Origin: Proteles cristata cristata | Lineage: Eukaryota; Chordata; Mammalia; Carnivora; Hyaenidae | DNA: 64,000 nucleotides | Assembly (NCBI GenBank): GCA_017311185.1 | Contig: JAESUZ010003295.1 | Coordinates: 1 to 64,000 of the forward strand | Reading direction: 5' to 3' | Part shown: positions 23,140 to 34,249 of the stretch, in pieces | Layout of the letters: the number at the start of each line of letters is the position of its first letter | Numbering within the stretch: the first letter of the stretch is position 1 | Position numbers and translations under genes: made by a program | The notes under the pieces: generated by a model | What the model was told of the DNA's origin: nothing | What the model saw: only the letters and a program-made list of their open reading frames with translations | Database searches by the model: none

Positions 23140-25520
23140 GGATATCAATACATATACTACAGACATTGAAAAGATGATAAAGTGAGTATTATGAGCTACT
23201 TTAATTGCAAATAAATCTGAGAAGTTATGTGAATGGACCAATTTCTCTAAAAACACATTTTTTCCAGTCTAGCAGAAGAAGGAGAAGGTCTGAATCATTT
23301 AATAGGTATTAAATAACTTGAATTCATTATTTCAAAAAAAGCTCTTGGAAAGAAAACCTCAATCATATCAGTTTAATAGTGAATTCTTATGAATACATGA
23401 AAATGTCATAACCAATCTTACACAATTCCTCCACAGAATAGAAAAGAGAGGATGCATCTTAATTCTTTTTACGAGTCTACTAAGTCTTTTTCTTTCTTTC
23501 TTTTAATGTTTTATTTATTTATGAGAGAGAGACAGCATGAAAAGTGGAGGGTCAGAGAGAGGGGGAGACACAGTATCTGAAGCAGGCTCCCGGCACTGAG
23601 CTAGCTGTCAGCACAGAGCTGGACGCGGGGCTTGAACCTACGAACTGTGAGATCATGACTTGAGCCGAAGTCAGACACTTAACCGACTGAACCACCCAGA
23701 AGTCCCTATTAAATCTTCATAATTAAACCAATGTGAAGTTTTACCTTTAAAATCAACTAAATAATTGACTTTCTAACTAATAAAATGAGATAATTTAGAT
23801 GATAGCTCAATAGACACAGAAACCCCATTTGATAAAACTTGACATAATTTATACATAAAACACCTAGCAAACTGGGAAAAGGAAAAAACTTTCTTAATCT
23901 GAAAAAGTTAATCTACAGCTCCCCCCCAACAAGGAATGATTTTAACAAGTTCACTGATACATTAAAATCAATTATTTTTCCATACCAGTAAAATCACACA
24001 TAAAATAACATTTTTTAAAAAAATAACATTTAAAAATAATACCACTTAAATAGAGTTGCAAAACATTAAATGCCAAATAGTACATTTCACAAAAGGTGCA
24101 AAAAACTGTATAACAAAAGCTCTAAAATATTTCTAAAAGAAATTATAAAGACCTAATTAAATGGAAGGATATAACTTGGTTAATTGGATGACTCAATATT
24201 GTAAAGATGCTACCTCTTTTCATCTTGATTTATAGATTCAGACACAATAAAAATCCTGGACATTTTTGCTGTTGATAAGCTAATTCTAAAAATTTATATG
24301 AAAATAGAAAGAACCAAGCACATCCTGAAGAATTGTGTTAGAAGGAACACGTATACTTCCAAACTTTGAAGCCTAGTATAATGATATAATAGGAAACATA
24401 GTTTGTTATTGGTACAAAAGCAGACAAACTAATCATGGAACAAGATTTCAGAAACAGACCCACACATATATCTGATTTATGATTAAAATAATACTACAGT
24501 GCAGTGGGAACATAAATGGTGATAAGTAAATACATTTCCAATTGGAAAAAATGAATTTTGACCCTTATCACACATTATGCACAAAGAGCAATTCCAGATG
24601 GATTATAATAAAGCACTAAAGCTTAAAAAAACCCAGAATATTTTCATAAACTAGGAGTAAGGAAAAAAATTTTAACATAGCACAAAAAAAGAAAGTATAT
24701 TCTAAAAGAAAAAAATGATTCATTGGAGTTTATTACACTTCAGAATTTCTCTTCATCAAAACAACATTAAGAGAAGGAAAGTCAGTCCACAGGGCAGAAG
24801 AGGAAAAGGTGCGTAACTTTATTAGCCATCAGAGAAATGTAAAATCCAGCCTTAAATGTAATCACAACTCACCCACTAGAATTATAAAATGAAAAAAACA
24901 TAAAAATGCCATGTGTATTTTATAGAGCAACTGGAATTCTTATAAACTACTATGGGAATATACAATTTTACAACCACTAAGGAAAAGTGCTTAAAAGCAT
25001 GATGTCCACCCTCTTATCAAACAAAACTACCTGTAGGTATATACTAAAACAAAGCAAAACAAAAGTAGCTATACTCACTAAGAGATGTATACAAGAATAC
25101 TGGCAGCTACACTGTGCATAATAACCATAAACCAAAACTACACAAATATCTTTCAACAGTAAAATGAGTGAATAAATTATATGTTCATGCAATGGAAAAT
25201 AATGCAACACTGAGAATGAATAATGAACAAATACATTATACTTGGAGAGTTAGCTCTCTAAGTACAATATTGAGTGAATTAAGTCAGTCACAAAAGAAAA
25301 AGAAATAGATGATACGATTCCACTTTTATGAAGAACAAAAGAAGACAAAAGTAATATATGGCATTATATTACTTGTGAGGATGGGATAGTGTTGCAAAGG
25401 GGGGCAAGATTTGGTTGCCAGCTTTTGGATCATATTCTCTTTGAGAAAACTTATTGTGCTGTATACTTATATGCTGTGCACTTTTTGTATGTATGTTAAA
25501 TTTTAGTAAAAATTGATCAA
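23140..25520 (+). mobile_element. Degenerate old L1-like ORF2 remnants, AT-rich
   Basis: Plus-strand text at 24240-25300 follows the order of L1 ORF2 3' regions: caaagcagacaaac, cattggagttta, ttcttcatcaaaa, gccatcagagaaatg, then gaataaattatatgttcatg. It is so eroded that no long frame remains. 23140-24240 is AT-rich with weaker resemblance. This is an ancient L1 in my reading; the family is not assigned. Confidence 0.5.
23498..23706 (-). mobile_element. CanSINE, minus
   Basis: Tail ttttaatgttttatttattt, GA-rich centre, cagcacagagctggacgcgg, and a head ending gaaccacccagaagtcccta. Moderately diverged. Confidence 0.88.
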
Positions 25521-25846
25521 AATATTAAAGAATCTGCTTTAAATCTCTTTAGAAAATAGGTAAATGTCATCTTATAGAACCCACCTATATTCAAAAACAA
25601 TTATAAATGATTCATGTTTATACATTGCTGAGACCGCTCAATGATTTGTTCAATTATAATCTCTATGTATAGAAAAAAATTAGAATAAAATATACTGAAT
25701 TGGGGTGTTAAATACTAAGGTATCTGTCAGCATTTAACAAGATAGGCATTCAGGCAATTTTACTTAACATAAATTCAACAGATGCCTGAAGGCATGCAGT
25801 TCTAGCCTAAAGCCTAATCATCTCCATACATAGTTTGCTACCTGTA

Positions 25847-26773
25847 CTATTGCAAAAAATTCCCCAAAGTTCTTCTCAGTGCATTTTTAACCTCCTTGTT
25901 TTTCAGGCTATAGATGAGGGGATTCACTAGGGGGGTGACCACACCATACTGTATGGAGAAGATGAGCTCCAGAGGTGAGCCTGAGGTTGGCATGAGATAA
26001 CGGAAGAAAGCTGAGCCATAGAAGAAGCTCAGTGCAATGAGGTGAGAGGAGCAGGTGGAGAAGGCTTTGCTTCTGCCTGTGGTGGAGCTGATGCTCAGGA
26101 TGGTGGAGACGATGCGCACATAGGAGAAGAAAATCAGGAAGAATGTACCACCACCATGCAGGAGTGTAGAACAGACCAGGACAGTGAGGTTGTTAGAGAC
26201 ATCGGAGCAGGACAAAGGGAAGAGGGAGGGCAGCTCACAGCTATAGTGATGGATGATTTTTGCTTCACAGAAATCCAAGTTCATTGTCAGAGGGATGTTA
26301 ATGAGTGCATCTAGAAAGCCCAGGCTCCATGAGCCCCATACAAGCTGCATATACAGCTGATTATTCATTACCTGGCCATAGAGGAGTGGGTGACAGATAG
26401 CAGCATAACGGTCATAGGCCATTGCTGAGAGTAAGCAGACTTCTGTTCCTCCAATGTCAAACACAAAGAAAACTTGAGCCAGGCAGCCCTCTACTGAGAT
26501 GGTTTTGCTCTGAGACAGGAGGTTCTCTAGCAGCTTGGGCACTATGGCTGTAGAGAAACAAAAGTCCATGAAAGAGAGGTGACTCAGGAAGAAGTACATA
26601 GGTGTGTGGAGATGGGGCTCTTTCCTGATGACCAACAGCATCAATAGATTTCCCATTATAGTCAAGAGGTAAACCCCAAGGAAAAGCACAAATAGCAGAA
26701 CCTGGATATGGGAGTCAACAGATAGGCCAACGAGAATGAACTCTGTGATGGTGCTGTGGTTCCTCAAAGCCAT
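25847..26773 (-). CDS. OR8S1-like: Olfactory receptor 8S1-like, intact (unit B)
   Basis: An intact single-exon odorant GPCR of 308 aa, the usual length. Landmarks: N-glycosylation NHS at 5-7; GN in TM1 (41-42); PMYFFLSHLS at 58-67; TM3 Cys97, expected to pair with EC2 Cys179; MAYDRYAAICHPL (118-130) at the TM3/IC2 boundary; extra EC2 cysteines 169 and 189; SY at 217-218 in TM5; KAFSTCSSHL (236-245) in TM6; PLVNPLIYSLKN (281-292) in TM7. By recollection it is closest to human OR8S1. It is a plasma-membrane receptor of olfactory cilia acting through Golf and adenylyl cyclase; the ligand is unknown. I chose the ATG at 26771-26773 because the N-terminus MALRNHST matches paralogues and a splice acceptor lies 16 nt upstream. 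The frame is open up to 26839, but that extension starts with TTG and would cross the acceptor. Confidence 0.95.
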   Translation of the reverse strand: MALRNHSTITEFILVGLSVDSHIQVLLFVLFLGVYLLTIMGNLLMLLVIRKEPHLHTPMYFFLSHLSFMDFCFSTAIVPKLLENLLSQSKTISVEGCLAQVFFVFDIGGTEVCLLSAMAYDRYAAICHPLLYGQVMNNQLYMQLVWGSWSLGFLDALINIPLTMNLDFCEAKIIHHYSCELPSLFPLSCSDVSNNLTVLVCSTLLHGGGTFFLIFFSYVRIVSTILSISSTTGRSKAFSTCSSHLIALSFFYGSAFFRYLMPTSGSPLELIFSIQYGVVTPLVNPLIYSLKNKEVKNALRRTLGNFLQ

Positions 26774-26812
26774 TGAGGGAGGATATTCCCTAGAAGTAAA
26801 CATAGGCATAAA
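26774..26812 (-). promoter_or_regulatory. Splice acceptor before OR B coding exon
   Basis: On the minus strand tatgtttacttctag ends with AG at 26790-26791, leaving 16 nt (ggaatatcctccctca) of 5' UTR before the ATG. It parallels units A and C. Confidence 0.7.
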
Positions 26813-27008
26813 CCTCAAACCTCTACTGACCACACTCAATTACCAGAGGAGAGGGCTTGAACCCAACTAACGTATATTTCATACATGCCCTCATTGATTC
26901 TTTGAATCCTCTCTTCCCATACTGATATTCTGCTCCATTTTTAAATGGGTCCATCTCAGCATAGTATTATCCTTAGCAATCTCAGAGATTGCTGAAGGAA
27001 TTAACAAT

Positions 27009-27191
27009 TTTTTTAAAAAATGTTTGTTTACTTATTGTGTGGGAGAGAGACAGAGTGAATGGGAGAAGGGCAGAGGGAGGGAGAGAGAGGATCCGAAGCA
27101 GGCTCTGCGCTCAAACCCACAAATTGTGAGATCATAACCCAAGCCAAAATCAAGAGTCAGTTGCTCAACCAACTGAACCACCCCGGCACCT
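27009..27191 (-). mobile_element. CanSINE, partial/older, minus
   Basis: About 180 bp with tail ttttttaaaaaatgtttgtt, GA-rich centre and a head ending ccaccccggcacctt. Part of the centre is missing. Imperfect flanking repeats ggaatt[a/c]aca[a/-]att occur at about 26998 and 27193. Confidence 0.82.
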
Positions 27192-28200
27192 TGGAATTCA
27201 CAAATTTGTCCAGATTGGGACCATGGTTAATTTAGTCAATTCCTTTCATTGAAACTTGTTAGCAATATTGCCTGTAATTTGCATATTTTAGTGAACTATC
27301 TATAATGGATGTTGCAAAACTTGTCATTTCTCCTCTGTCACTCAGTTTCTTACTCCCGTTTAAAACCTTGCTAGGTTGCATAATTAGTCAGTGACATTAT
27401 TTTGTCTTTAGCTTTTTCACAATCACTTTCACATATATTGTCAGTTTCATCTTTGGGGGAAGACTGAAATATGTAATCATGAATCTTAGTGCATGTGTGC
27501 CTGTGTGTGTGTGCATGTGTCTTTGCCTTTGTATATTGGAGCATGGAGTAGAATGAATAAGGGCAGAGCTTGCAGGATCCATTTTGCAGAAGAGAAAATT
27601 GAGTATCAGAGATTATATTACTTGTCTAAATTTCCGATTTGAACAGTCAGCATTTGGTTGCACTATGTAGGACTCCAAGACAAAACGTATCTCATAGAGA
27701 TATCGTACCATGTCTTCCAACCTACACTTGGCAGTGAATGTCCTCCATCACCTGGCATCTGTGTACCTATAGAATTGTCCATATACTACTCTCTAGAGAG
27801 CCCCAATTCTGAGGGCAAACAAGTATAATTTCCCCCCAAGTACTTTATGGACATCCTTTCTTTCTGCCTTTGCTCAAGCATCAGATCTATCTGGAATGCC
27901 CTGTCTTTGGTTCCAAATCTTATTTTTTTTTTGACATTTACCTTAATTTCAACCTTTTTCCTGAGATCTTCATTGATCATTATCTTTCTGAATTCACCAT
28001 AATATGTAATAATAGAACTATTTTATTTTGAGTTCCATGTAAGTCCTAGATATTTCTACTAAACTCCATATGCACGTTAAAGTAAATTATTATGTAAAGA
28101 TTTTCAAATAAGGAAACAAAAGTATTTGAGTATCATCCCTAATGATTAATACCATGATTCCAACTCTGAACTCTTTGATCATGAAGCTTGTAGTTTTTCT

Positions 28201-28398
28201 TTTTTTTTTTAAATTTTCTTTAACATTTATTTATTTTTGAGAGACAGTGTGAGATAGAGGATGAGTGAGAGGTGGGACACAGAATCTGATGCAGGCTTCA
28301 GGCTCCAAGCCCAATGTGGGGCTTGAATCCATGGAACAGGATATCATGACCTAAGCCAAAGTCAGACTCCTAACCAACTGAGCCACCCAGGTGCCCCA
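28201..28398 (-). mobile_element. CanSINE with 17-bp TSD
   Basis: Minus-strand SINE. Direct repeats at 28184-28200 and 28399-28415 (aagcttgtagtttttct against aagcctgtattttttct) differ at two positions, so this is an older insertion. Confidence 0.9.
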
Positions 28399-28830
28399 AA
28401 GCCTGTATTTTTTCTATATGGACTCTCTACTTCTTTTCTGAAGAATTTAAGAATTCTTATGTTTCTCCATAGTATGATCTAACTCATCAGCTCATAATAA
28501 GTAACTCTGTTCCCTGTAGACAACCACATGAATCCCCGTTTTGCTGTCATAGTTAATGTTATTGCACATGTGTAGTGTATTAATGTTTACCATTTCATGA
28601 TACTGTGTTTTAATGGAGACAGCAATTGTGTTTTACAATGTTTGGCATCCAGAACCCTTGGCCTAGTGAAAGGAAGTGCACAGAATGGAACCCCAATGAG
28701 TATTTGTGGAATAAAGAAAGAAATAATGCAATGAAGAATATAGACTATGCAGGTAACACGTTTGGGAAAGGTTCCAGGCCCATAAGTTTGATAAAGATTC
28801 AACATTAAAGATAAGTAAAAGAGAAAGAAA

Positions 28831-28833
<3 letters not shown>

Positions 28834-28870
<37 letters not shown>
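28834..28870. repeat. (TG)n microsatellite
   Basis: About 18 uninterrupted TG units, followed by a short GGAGTC/AGAGTT-rich purine stretch at 28871-28900. Confidence 0.97.
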
Positions 28871-28872
<2 letters not shown>

Positions 28873-29810
28873 GAGGAGTCGGAGTCAGAGTTGGAGTCAG
28901 ATTGCTGTAGCTGTAGCAGGTCTGGGAGTAGACTTTACCTGTTCCATTCACAATCTGTTTTTCCATTTGTTTATACTTCTATCATATTTCTATAAGCCTA
29001 TTTATTCATACAGCAGATATGCATGGGTGGGCTGCTATAAGCCAGGCCATGGTAGGCACTGAGAAGAAGACAACCTTGAATATACAACTGTTTAACTATT
29101 TATAGGTACTCAATTTTTTTCTTTTTGATTTATTTCACTCTTGTCTAGCATTCAGGGATTTATTCTCTTCTTAGCTTTTCTCCTTGTGCCCAGTTTGAAA
29201 CACAGTCTGGGGCTATATACTTAAGTTGTGCCTCTTGAAGTCTTCTGCCCAGCTTTGTAATGCCAAACAAACTCTGGTCTGTCCCCTAGTGCTCAAAAAT
29301 CTACTCTGTATTCTTGAGCTTTGTTCTGATACCACAGAGTCTGACCTTGATGTTGCCCAAAGGGCTCACAATGTGTTCAATCCTGTAGAGAGGCCATCTT
29401 CCCAGTGCTTGTCCTTTCTGGTTATTTCCCCACTATTAATATTAAATGTTTATATACCTTCTCAGACTATGGGACTTTCTTAAATTCACTTTACATCTCC
29501 GTTCCACCTACCAGTCTTATATGTAGCATAGATGGCTGACATAAACTTAAATTTAGCAGGAGAGGAAAACAAAACTATTGAAAAAAATAAATTTCAAGGA
29601 CCCCTCTTATCTCTGCTTTTGTCAAGTCCTGTTAGAAGAAAACATTTTTCTGTTTTCTACATTAGTAAATAAAACAAAATTAAAAAGTAAATTGAGGCTA
29701 CTCTCTTGAAGAATATGAATATTTCTGTGTTTGGAATTTTCCGTATGAATTAAGCATATAATAACTTCAATTCTTTCACATGTACTCTGTCTACCTTGTG
29801 TGTACTTACT

Positions 29811-29880
29811 CGTCTGGAAGGATAACAGTGCTCCAATTCACAATGAAGTCTGTGAGATATAGCCTAGATTCAGAGTGAAT
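29811..29880 (-). other. Candidate 5' noncoding exon of OR unit B with GTAAGT donor
   Basis: On the minus strand the segment with tgtgaattggagcactgtta runs into ccagacga followed by gtaagtac (GT at 29808-29809). It aligns by eye with the equivalents at 15283-15345 and 45182-45250. The predicted intron to the acceptor at 26790 is about 3.0 kb. The 5' end is not defined. Confidence 0.5.
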
Positions 29881-30179
29881 GCAGAAGGGACGCCCCAGAT
29901 CTTTAAACAGAGAAGAGAGGTCAATGCAGAAGATAGTTGAGGAATTAGCTGGGTTTTCTAATTTGCATCAGAGAGTCATATATCAGCACTTTGTCAGACA
30001 TGTCTGCAACCTTCAGTTCTGTCTGATCTGCTTTACAGATAAAAATGATGTTGATTTTTGGGATTAAAAAAAAAAGTCATTCCATTTTATCATTGGATAT
30101 TTATTCCACTGGAATGACTGTGTTTAAACCCTTCTAATCAGCCACAGTATCAACTCCTTTAGATGTAATGAATCAGGGT

Positions 30180-30450
30180 AGTGAGGATGGTGATGATATT
30201 GAAAAGATAATGCTTCATTCCAAGCATTTTTTATATATTAACCTACTTCTTTCTTCCAAAAGTCCCATGATGTGGTGGTTTTGTCTTCTTACCTTTTTTC
30301 TTTTCTTTTCTCTTCTTTTCTTTTCTTTTCTCTTTTCTTTTCTTTTCTTTTCTTTTCAACAGATGAGGACCTGAGTAAGACAGCATTTAAGAACCATGCC
30401 CAAGGTCAAATAGGCACCAAGTGGAGAAGCTGGAATTTGAGCTCAGGAAA
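30180..30450 (+). mobile_element. MIR element split by a (TTTTC)n microsatellite
   Basis: Left part gcttcattccaagcattttt and right part aacagatgaggacctgagta, then cccaaggtcaaataggcacc, follow the order of mammalian-wide MIR SINEs. A pentanucleotide (TTTTC)n tract at 30293-30357 sits between them. Confidence 0.65.
30293..30357. repeat. (TTTTC)n pyrimidine microsatellite
   Basis: About 65 bases of ttttc/tctttt repeats, all pyrimidine on the plus strand. Confidence 0.95.
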
Positions 30451-31980
30451 TTTGGTAATGTATCTTTATCACATTTTTTCCAAGGACAAGTTGTTGGGAA
30501 ACCTCCCTTGACAAAGAGAACAAACATAAGTTTCTTAACACTTTATCAACCGCAAATGTATTTAGTTTAAAAATGTTAATTTCACAAATGTTGGAATAGA
30601 TGATTAATAAGAAAGGCAAGAGAACGAGGTTTAGTATTTCCTCTATTTACTGACCAAAAATAGGAAAATTTATATATGCGAAGCAGTATAAATCTCATGG
30701 GAATCTGAAAGGCTCCTGAACTGGGAGGAGGGGTGAAAGTAGGAGGCTATGGATAAAGAACATCAGCAAAAATTTTTAAAAAATATTCCTTGACTTTTGC
30801 CCCTCCTCCTGTTTGCTTTAGTACCTGCATCCATTTGAACCATTTGAGAGATCAAAGGAGTTATTAACAGAAAAAACATTAACTTTCTGTGGCACATGTG
30901 AGTGGATCCTAGAAAAGGATAAATAAATATATATACCATCTACTCTGATGATATACCCTGCCCAATTCTCCTCTGACTGCTATGCTCCCAGTTGCCTTAC
31001 TCTGCTTTCATTATATTATTAGGGTCTAGGCTAATGCAGAGCTTGTATCCAGAATGCATGAAGTCCCCCATTCCCATTGCCTAATGTTGGTCACCAAGGC
31101 CAGAGAGTTTTTCCCGAGTAGCTGCTCAGAGTAGGTGAACACATAGACCTTAATTCATGGAGAACATGAGTGCCTAGATTTGGAGGCTCAGTCTCCAGCA
31201 AATAAAAAGTCTATAAGAAGACCCAGGGTAAAAAAATACATCTCAGAAAGCCAGAAAGAGAAGATATATGAAGAGAGGAAAAGAATTTACCAGGAGAAAA
31301 AGAGAGAGAGAGACTTCAGAGCAGTCACTGAGAGGACATTATCGAGCTCTGGACTTTTTGTGCCTCAGAAGATTTCCTGCAACTCTTGACCTTTTCCTCA
31401 GGCCATGAAGTCTTTATGTTCATGAAGATCAACTGCAAGAACTTCAGATTATTAATTTTTTTTCTAGGCCATGAAAATTGATTACCTGAGTGCTAGATAC
31501 TCTCAAATTCTGAAGCTTCAAGACCCGTGTCTTCTGAGCGCTAGCTTGGCCCTGCCTTTTTCTCCTACTGGCTGTTGAAGACTCTCCAATCCTCCACAAA
31601 AGGTAAGGAGAACTTCTTTCTGATAGTCTTAAATCCAACCCCTCGGGCATCCCTTTTTTCAGTTTTCTCTCTGACTGTAAGTACTGTTGTACTAGAAGAA
31701 TCCATGAAGTGAGTGATTCCCAGATATAACTCCTTCAGAAGGGCAGATGTAGATTAGGATTAGGCAGTAATTGGTCAGCTCAACCTGGCACCCCAGGAGT
31801 CCAAGAAATCAACATCCTTTATTCTCTGGAGTCACAGCTTGAAGCCCAACTTTAGACTCACAAAACAAACAGAATTTTTTTTTAAAACTCAAGGGATTCT
31901 ATTTTGAAACTTCTGTGTTGAAGCTTTGAGTTTGATGAAAAGTGTCAAGTGTTTAGTGAATTTGAAAGGAGGTAAGGTGA

Positions 31981-32178
31981 TAAAGACAGAATAAACTGAA
32001 AGTTGCTGGAGGGGAGGTGGGGGGGGATGGGCTAAATGGGTGATGGGCATTAAGAAGGGCATTTGTTGGGATGAGTACTGGTGTTACATGTAAGTGATGA
32101 ATCACTGGGTTCTACTCCTGAAACCAATACTACACTGTATGTTAACTAACTTGAATTTAAATAAATTTTTTAAAAAAA
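31981..32178 (+). mobile_element. L1 3' tail, severely 5'-truncated
   Basis: Plus-strand L1 3' UTR (gatgggctaaatgggtgatg, then gttaactaacttgaatttaa) ending in an A-rich tail. Flanking repeats gagg[t/c]aaggtga are at 31969-31980 and 32179-32190. Only about 200 bp inserted. Confidence 0.85.
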
Positions 32179-32589
32179 GAGGCAAGGTGAGTGGCAACAT
32201 CCTGTGTGCTTAGTCTCAGTATGTCACATTGGGAGAGCAAAGGGAAGCTGTGTATTGATCTTTAACCTCAGATTATTTTCCTTTGTCCTCATGATTTGAA
32301 TTCATAAATATCTCTCAGATGAATATTTTAGTGATCAGTTGTGTCAACAATTAGAGAAGTTTTTAGGGAAATAGTTGAATGCAGGTCATGAAAGCCAAAG
32401 AAGAGATGGTGAAGGACTGAGCAATTAACCATGACAGATGCAGCAGTTTGGTTCTGAATTATTAGAAATACAAAATAACCATTGGATATCAGACTTATGG
32501 TCTATTATTGTCTACAAGGAACAGTGGGATTAATGCTAAAACTTGGTGTGTTTTCAAAGTTTTGGAAGAGAATGAGACCAGAATAAAAA

Positions 32590-32795
32590 TAACGATCAAT
32601 GTTTATTAATTACTTACCAAATTCCAGGTATTGTCCCACATACTTTAGACATAATAAGTAATTCTCTGCAACAGCTCTATGAGCTGGAACCTTTTATTAC
32701 CCTCATTGACCCCAGATGAGGGAACTGAAGCACAGTGGAGTATCTGGTGTAAGTTTATAAATTTATTAAGTGGTGGAGTCAAGATTAAAATTTCT
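32590..32795 (+). mobile_element. MIR element
   Basis: tgtttattaattacttacca, ttctctgcaacagctctatg, cccagatgagggaactgaag and aagtggtggagtcaagatta occur in MIR order. Ancient mammalian SINE. Confidence 0.75.
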
Positions 32796-33066
32796 ATCAT
32801 AAGACTTCAAAAACTACTTTTTTCACTATATTAAGCAGCCTCAAATGAGGAAATTGAATTTAAAGTTTGTGATGTATATATGCTTGTAGACAGAAAAGGA
32901 GCTGTAGATACAAATCAAAAAGAGAGGAGACTCAGAAAGCAAAGTCTAGTGCTCTGCAAGAAGACTGTACTCCTGCTCAGGAGAACGACATTGGGTTAGC
33001 AGGCAGAGCACAGTCCACATCAAGATCCCCTTCCTGAATTCAAGTGATCATAAACAGCTAAATGAA

Positions 33067-33093
33067 AAAAACAAAAAACAAAAAACAAAAAAC
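33067..33093. repeat. (CAAAAAA)n with flanking 13-bp direct repeats
   Basis: An A-rich heptamer run between two copies of aaacagctaaatg at 33052-33064 and 33090-33102. This could be a small poly(A)-type retro-insertion with a TSD, or repeat slippage. Confidence 0.6.
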
Positions 33094-33106
33094 AGCTAAA
33101 TGGATG

Positions 33107-33267
33107 TTTCTCTTCTTCCTTCCTTCCTTCCTTCCTTCCTTCCTTCCTTCCTTCCTTCCTTCCTTTCTTCCTTTTCTTCCCTCCCTTGCTTCCTTGCTTA
33201 CTCGCTTCCTCTCTTCCTCCCTCCCTCCCTCCCTCTCTCCTTCCCTCCCTCCTTCTCTCTTTTTTTC

Positions 33268-33315
<48 letters not shown>

Positions 33316-33320
33316 TTTCT
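33107..33320. repeat. Long polypyrimidine tract (TTCC)n / (CTCC)n / (CTTT)n
   Basis: About 214 bases almost entirely C and T on the plus strand: (TTCC)n at the left, mixed CTCC in the middle, (CTTT)n at the right. It gives spurious long frames on both strands. No gene. Confidence 0.97.
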
Positions 33321-33441
33321 GTAGATAACCTGGATTTGATATATCTGGGATTTATATAAGTATTAACTAAAAACAATGGTGTGATTTTCAAAGATATTTG
33401 AAAGTAATATTAATGTAAAGTTGCAAGCATAGCCTATTTTT

Positions 33442-33902
33442 TCTTTTTTACAAATAGTTTATTGTCAAATTAGTTTCCACATAACACTCAGTGCTCATCC
33501 CCACAAGTGTCCTCCTCCACGCCCATCCCTCCCTCCCCCCCACATCCATCAGTCCTCAGTTTTTGTCAGGATTCAAGAGTCTCTCATGGTTTGCCTCTCT
33601 CCCTTTCCCCCACCATTTCCCCCCTTCTTCTCCCCCTTGTTCCTCCTCAAGTTCCTCCTAATCCTCCTATACATGCAAACATATGATATTTGTCCTTCTC
33701 TGCCTGACTTATTTCGCTCAGCATAACACCCTCAAGGTCCATCCATGTTGCTACACATGGCCAGATTTCATTCTTTCTCATTGCCATGGAGTATTCCATG
33801 GTAGATAAACCACATCTTCTTGATCCATTCATCTGTTGATGGACACTTAGGCTCTTTCCATGTTTTAGCTATTGTGGAGAGTGCTGCTATGAACATTGGG
33901 GT
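33442..33902 (-). mobile_element. 5'-truncated L1 with perfect 17-bp TSD
   Basis: About 460 bp minus-strand L1 3' end, nearly the same text as 1755-2210 of the full-length L1. It starts at the tail (ttcttttttacaaatagttt) and ends in ORF2 C-terminal sequence. Flanking repeats aagcatagcctattttt at 33425-33441 and 33903-33919 are identical. Confidence 0.95.
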
Positions 33903-33997
33903 AAGCATAGCCTATTTTTGATAACAAAATCAGACAATAATAAAATATGAAAGCAAGTTTATAAACTTATAAGGGAAGTTCACAAACACAAAATTTA

Positions 33998-34213
33998 GGG
34001 GTGCCTGGGTGGCTCAGTCAGTTGAGCATCTGACTTTGGCTCAGGTAATGATCTCACAGTTTATGAGTTTGAGCCCTGCATGGGGTTCTGTGCTGACAGC
34101 TCAGAGCCTGGAGCCTGCTTCGGATTTTGTGTGTCTCTCTTTCTGCCTTTTCCCTGCTCACAATCTGTCTGTCTCTCTCTCTCAAATAAATAAACATTAA
34201 AAAAAGTTTAGTA
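33998..34213 (+). mobile_element. CanSINE with perfect 14-bp TSD
   Basis: Full plus-strand SINE (ggggtgcctgggtggctcag to aataaataaacattaaaaaa). The TSD aaacacaaaattta is identical at 33984-33997 and 34214-34227. Confidence 0.95.
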
Positions 34214-34249
34214 AAACACAAAATTTAAGGTGACATATAAATTCTCAAA

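Larger units (their letters stand above)
27570..32560. repeat. OR-unit blocks 1 and 2 of unit B (diverged copy)
   Basis: Non-coding sequence with the same order of landmarks as units A and C, but more diverged: ccgatttgaacagtcagcat near 27630, the exon-like segment at 29811-29880, ggacattatcgagctctgg near 31335 (compare 46520 in C), and gattcccagatataactcct near 31710 (compare 16870 in A). It carries SINE, MIR, microsatellite and L1 insertions listed separately. Confidence 0.6.

Noticed and set aside
26042..26314. 90-codon plus-strand frame
   Set aside because: Antisense shadow of the intact OR coding region at 25847-26773.
26774..26839. 22-residue N-terminal extension of the unit B receptor
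   Set aside because: It begins with TTG rather than ATG, has no OR homology, and spans the splice acceptor; MALRNHST at 26773 matches the paralogues' start.
33020..33391. Lys/Glu-Arg-rich 123-codon minus frame and Ser/Phe-Leu-Pro plus frames
   Set aside because: Translation of the pyrimidine microsatellite; no gene.
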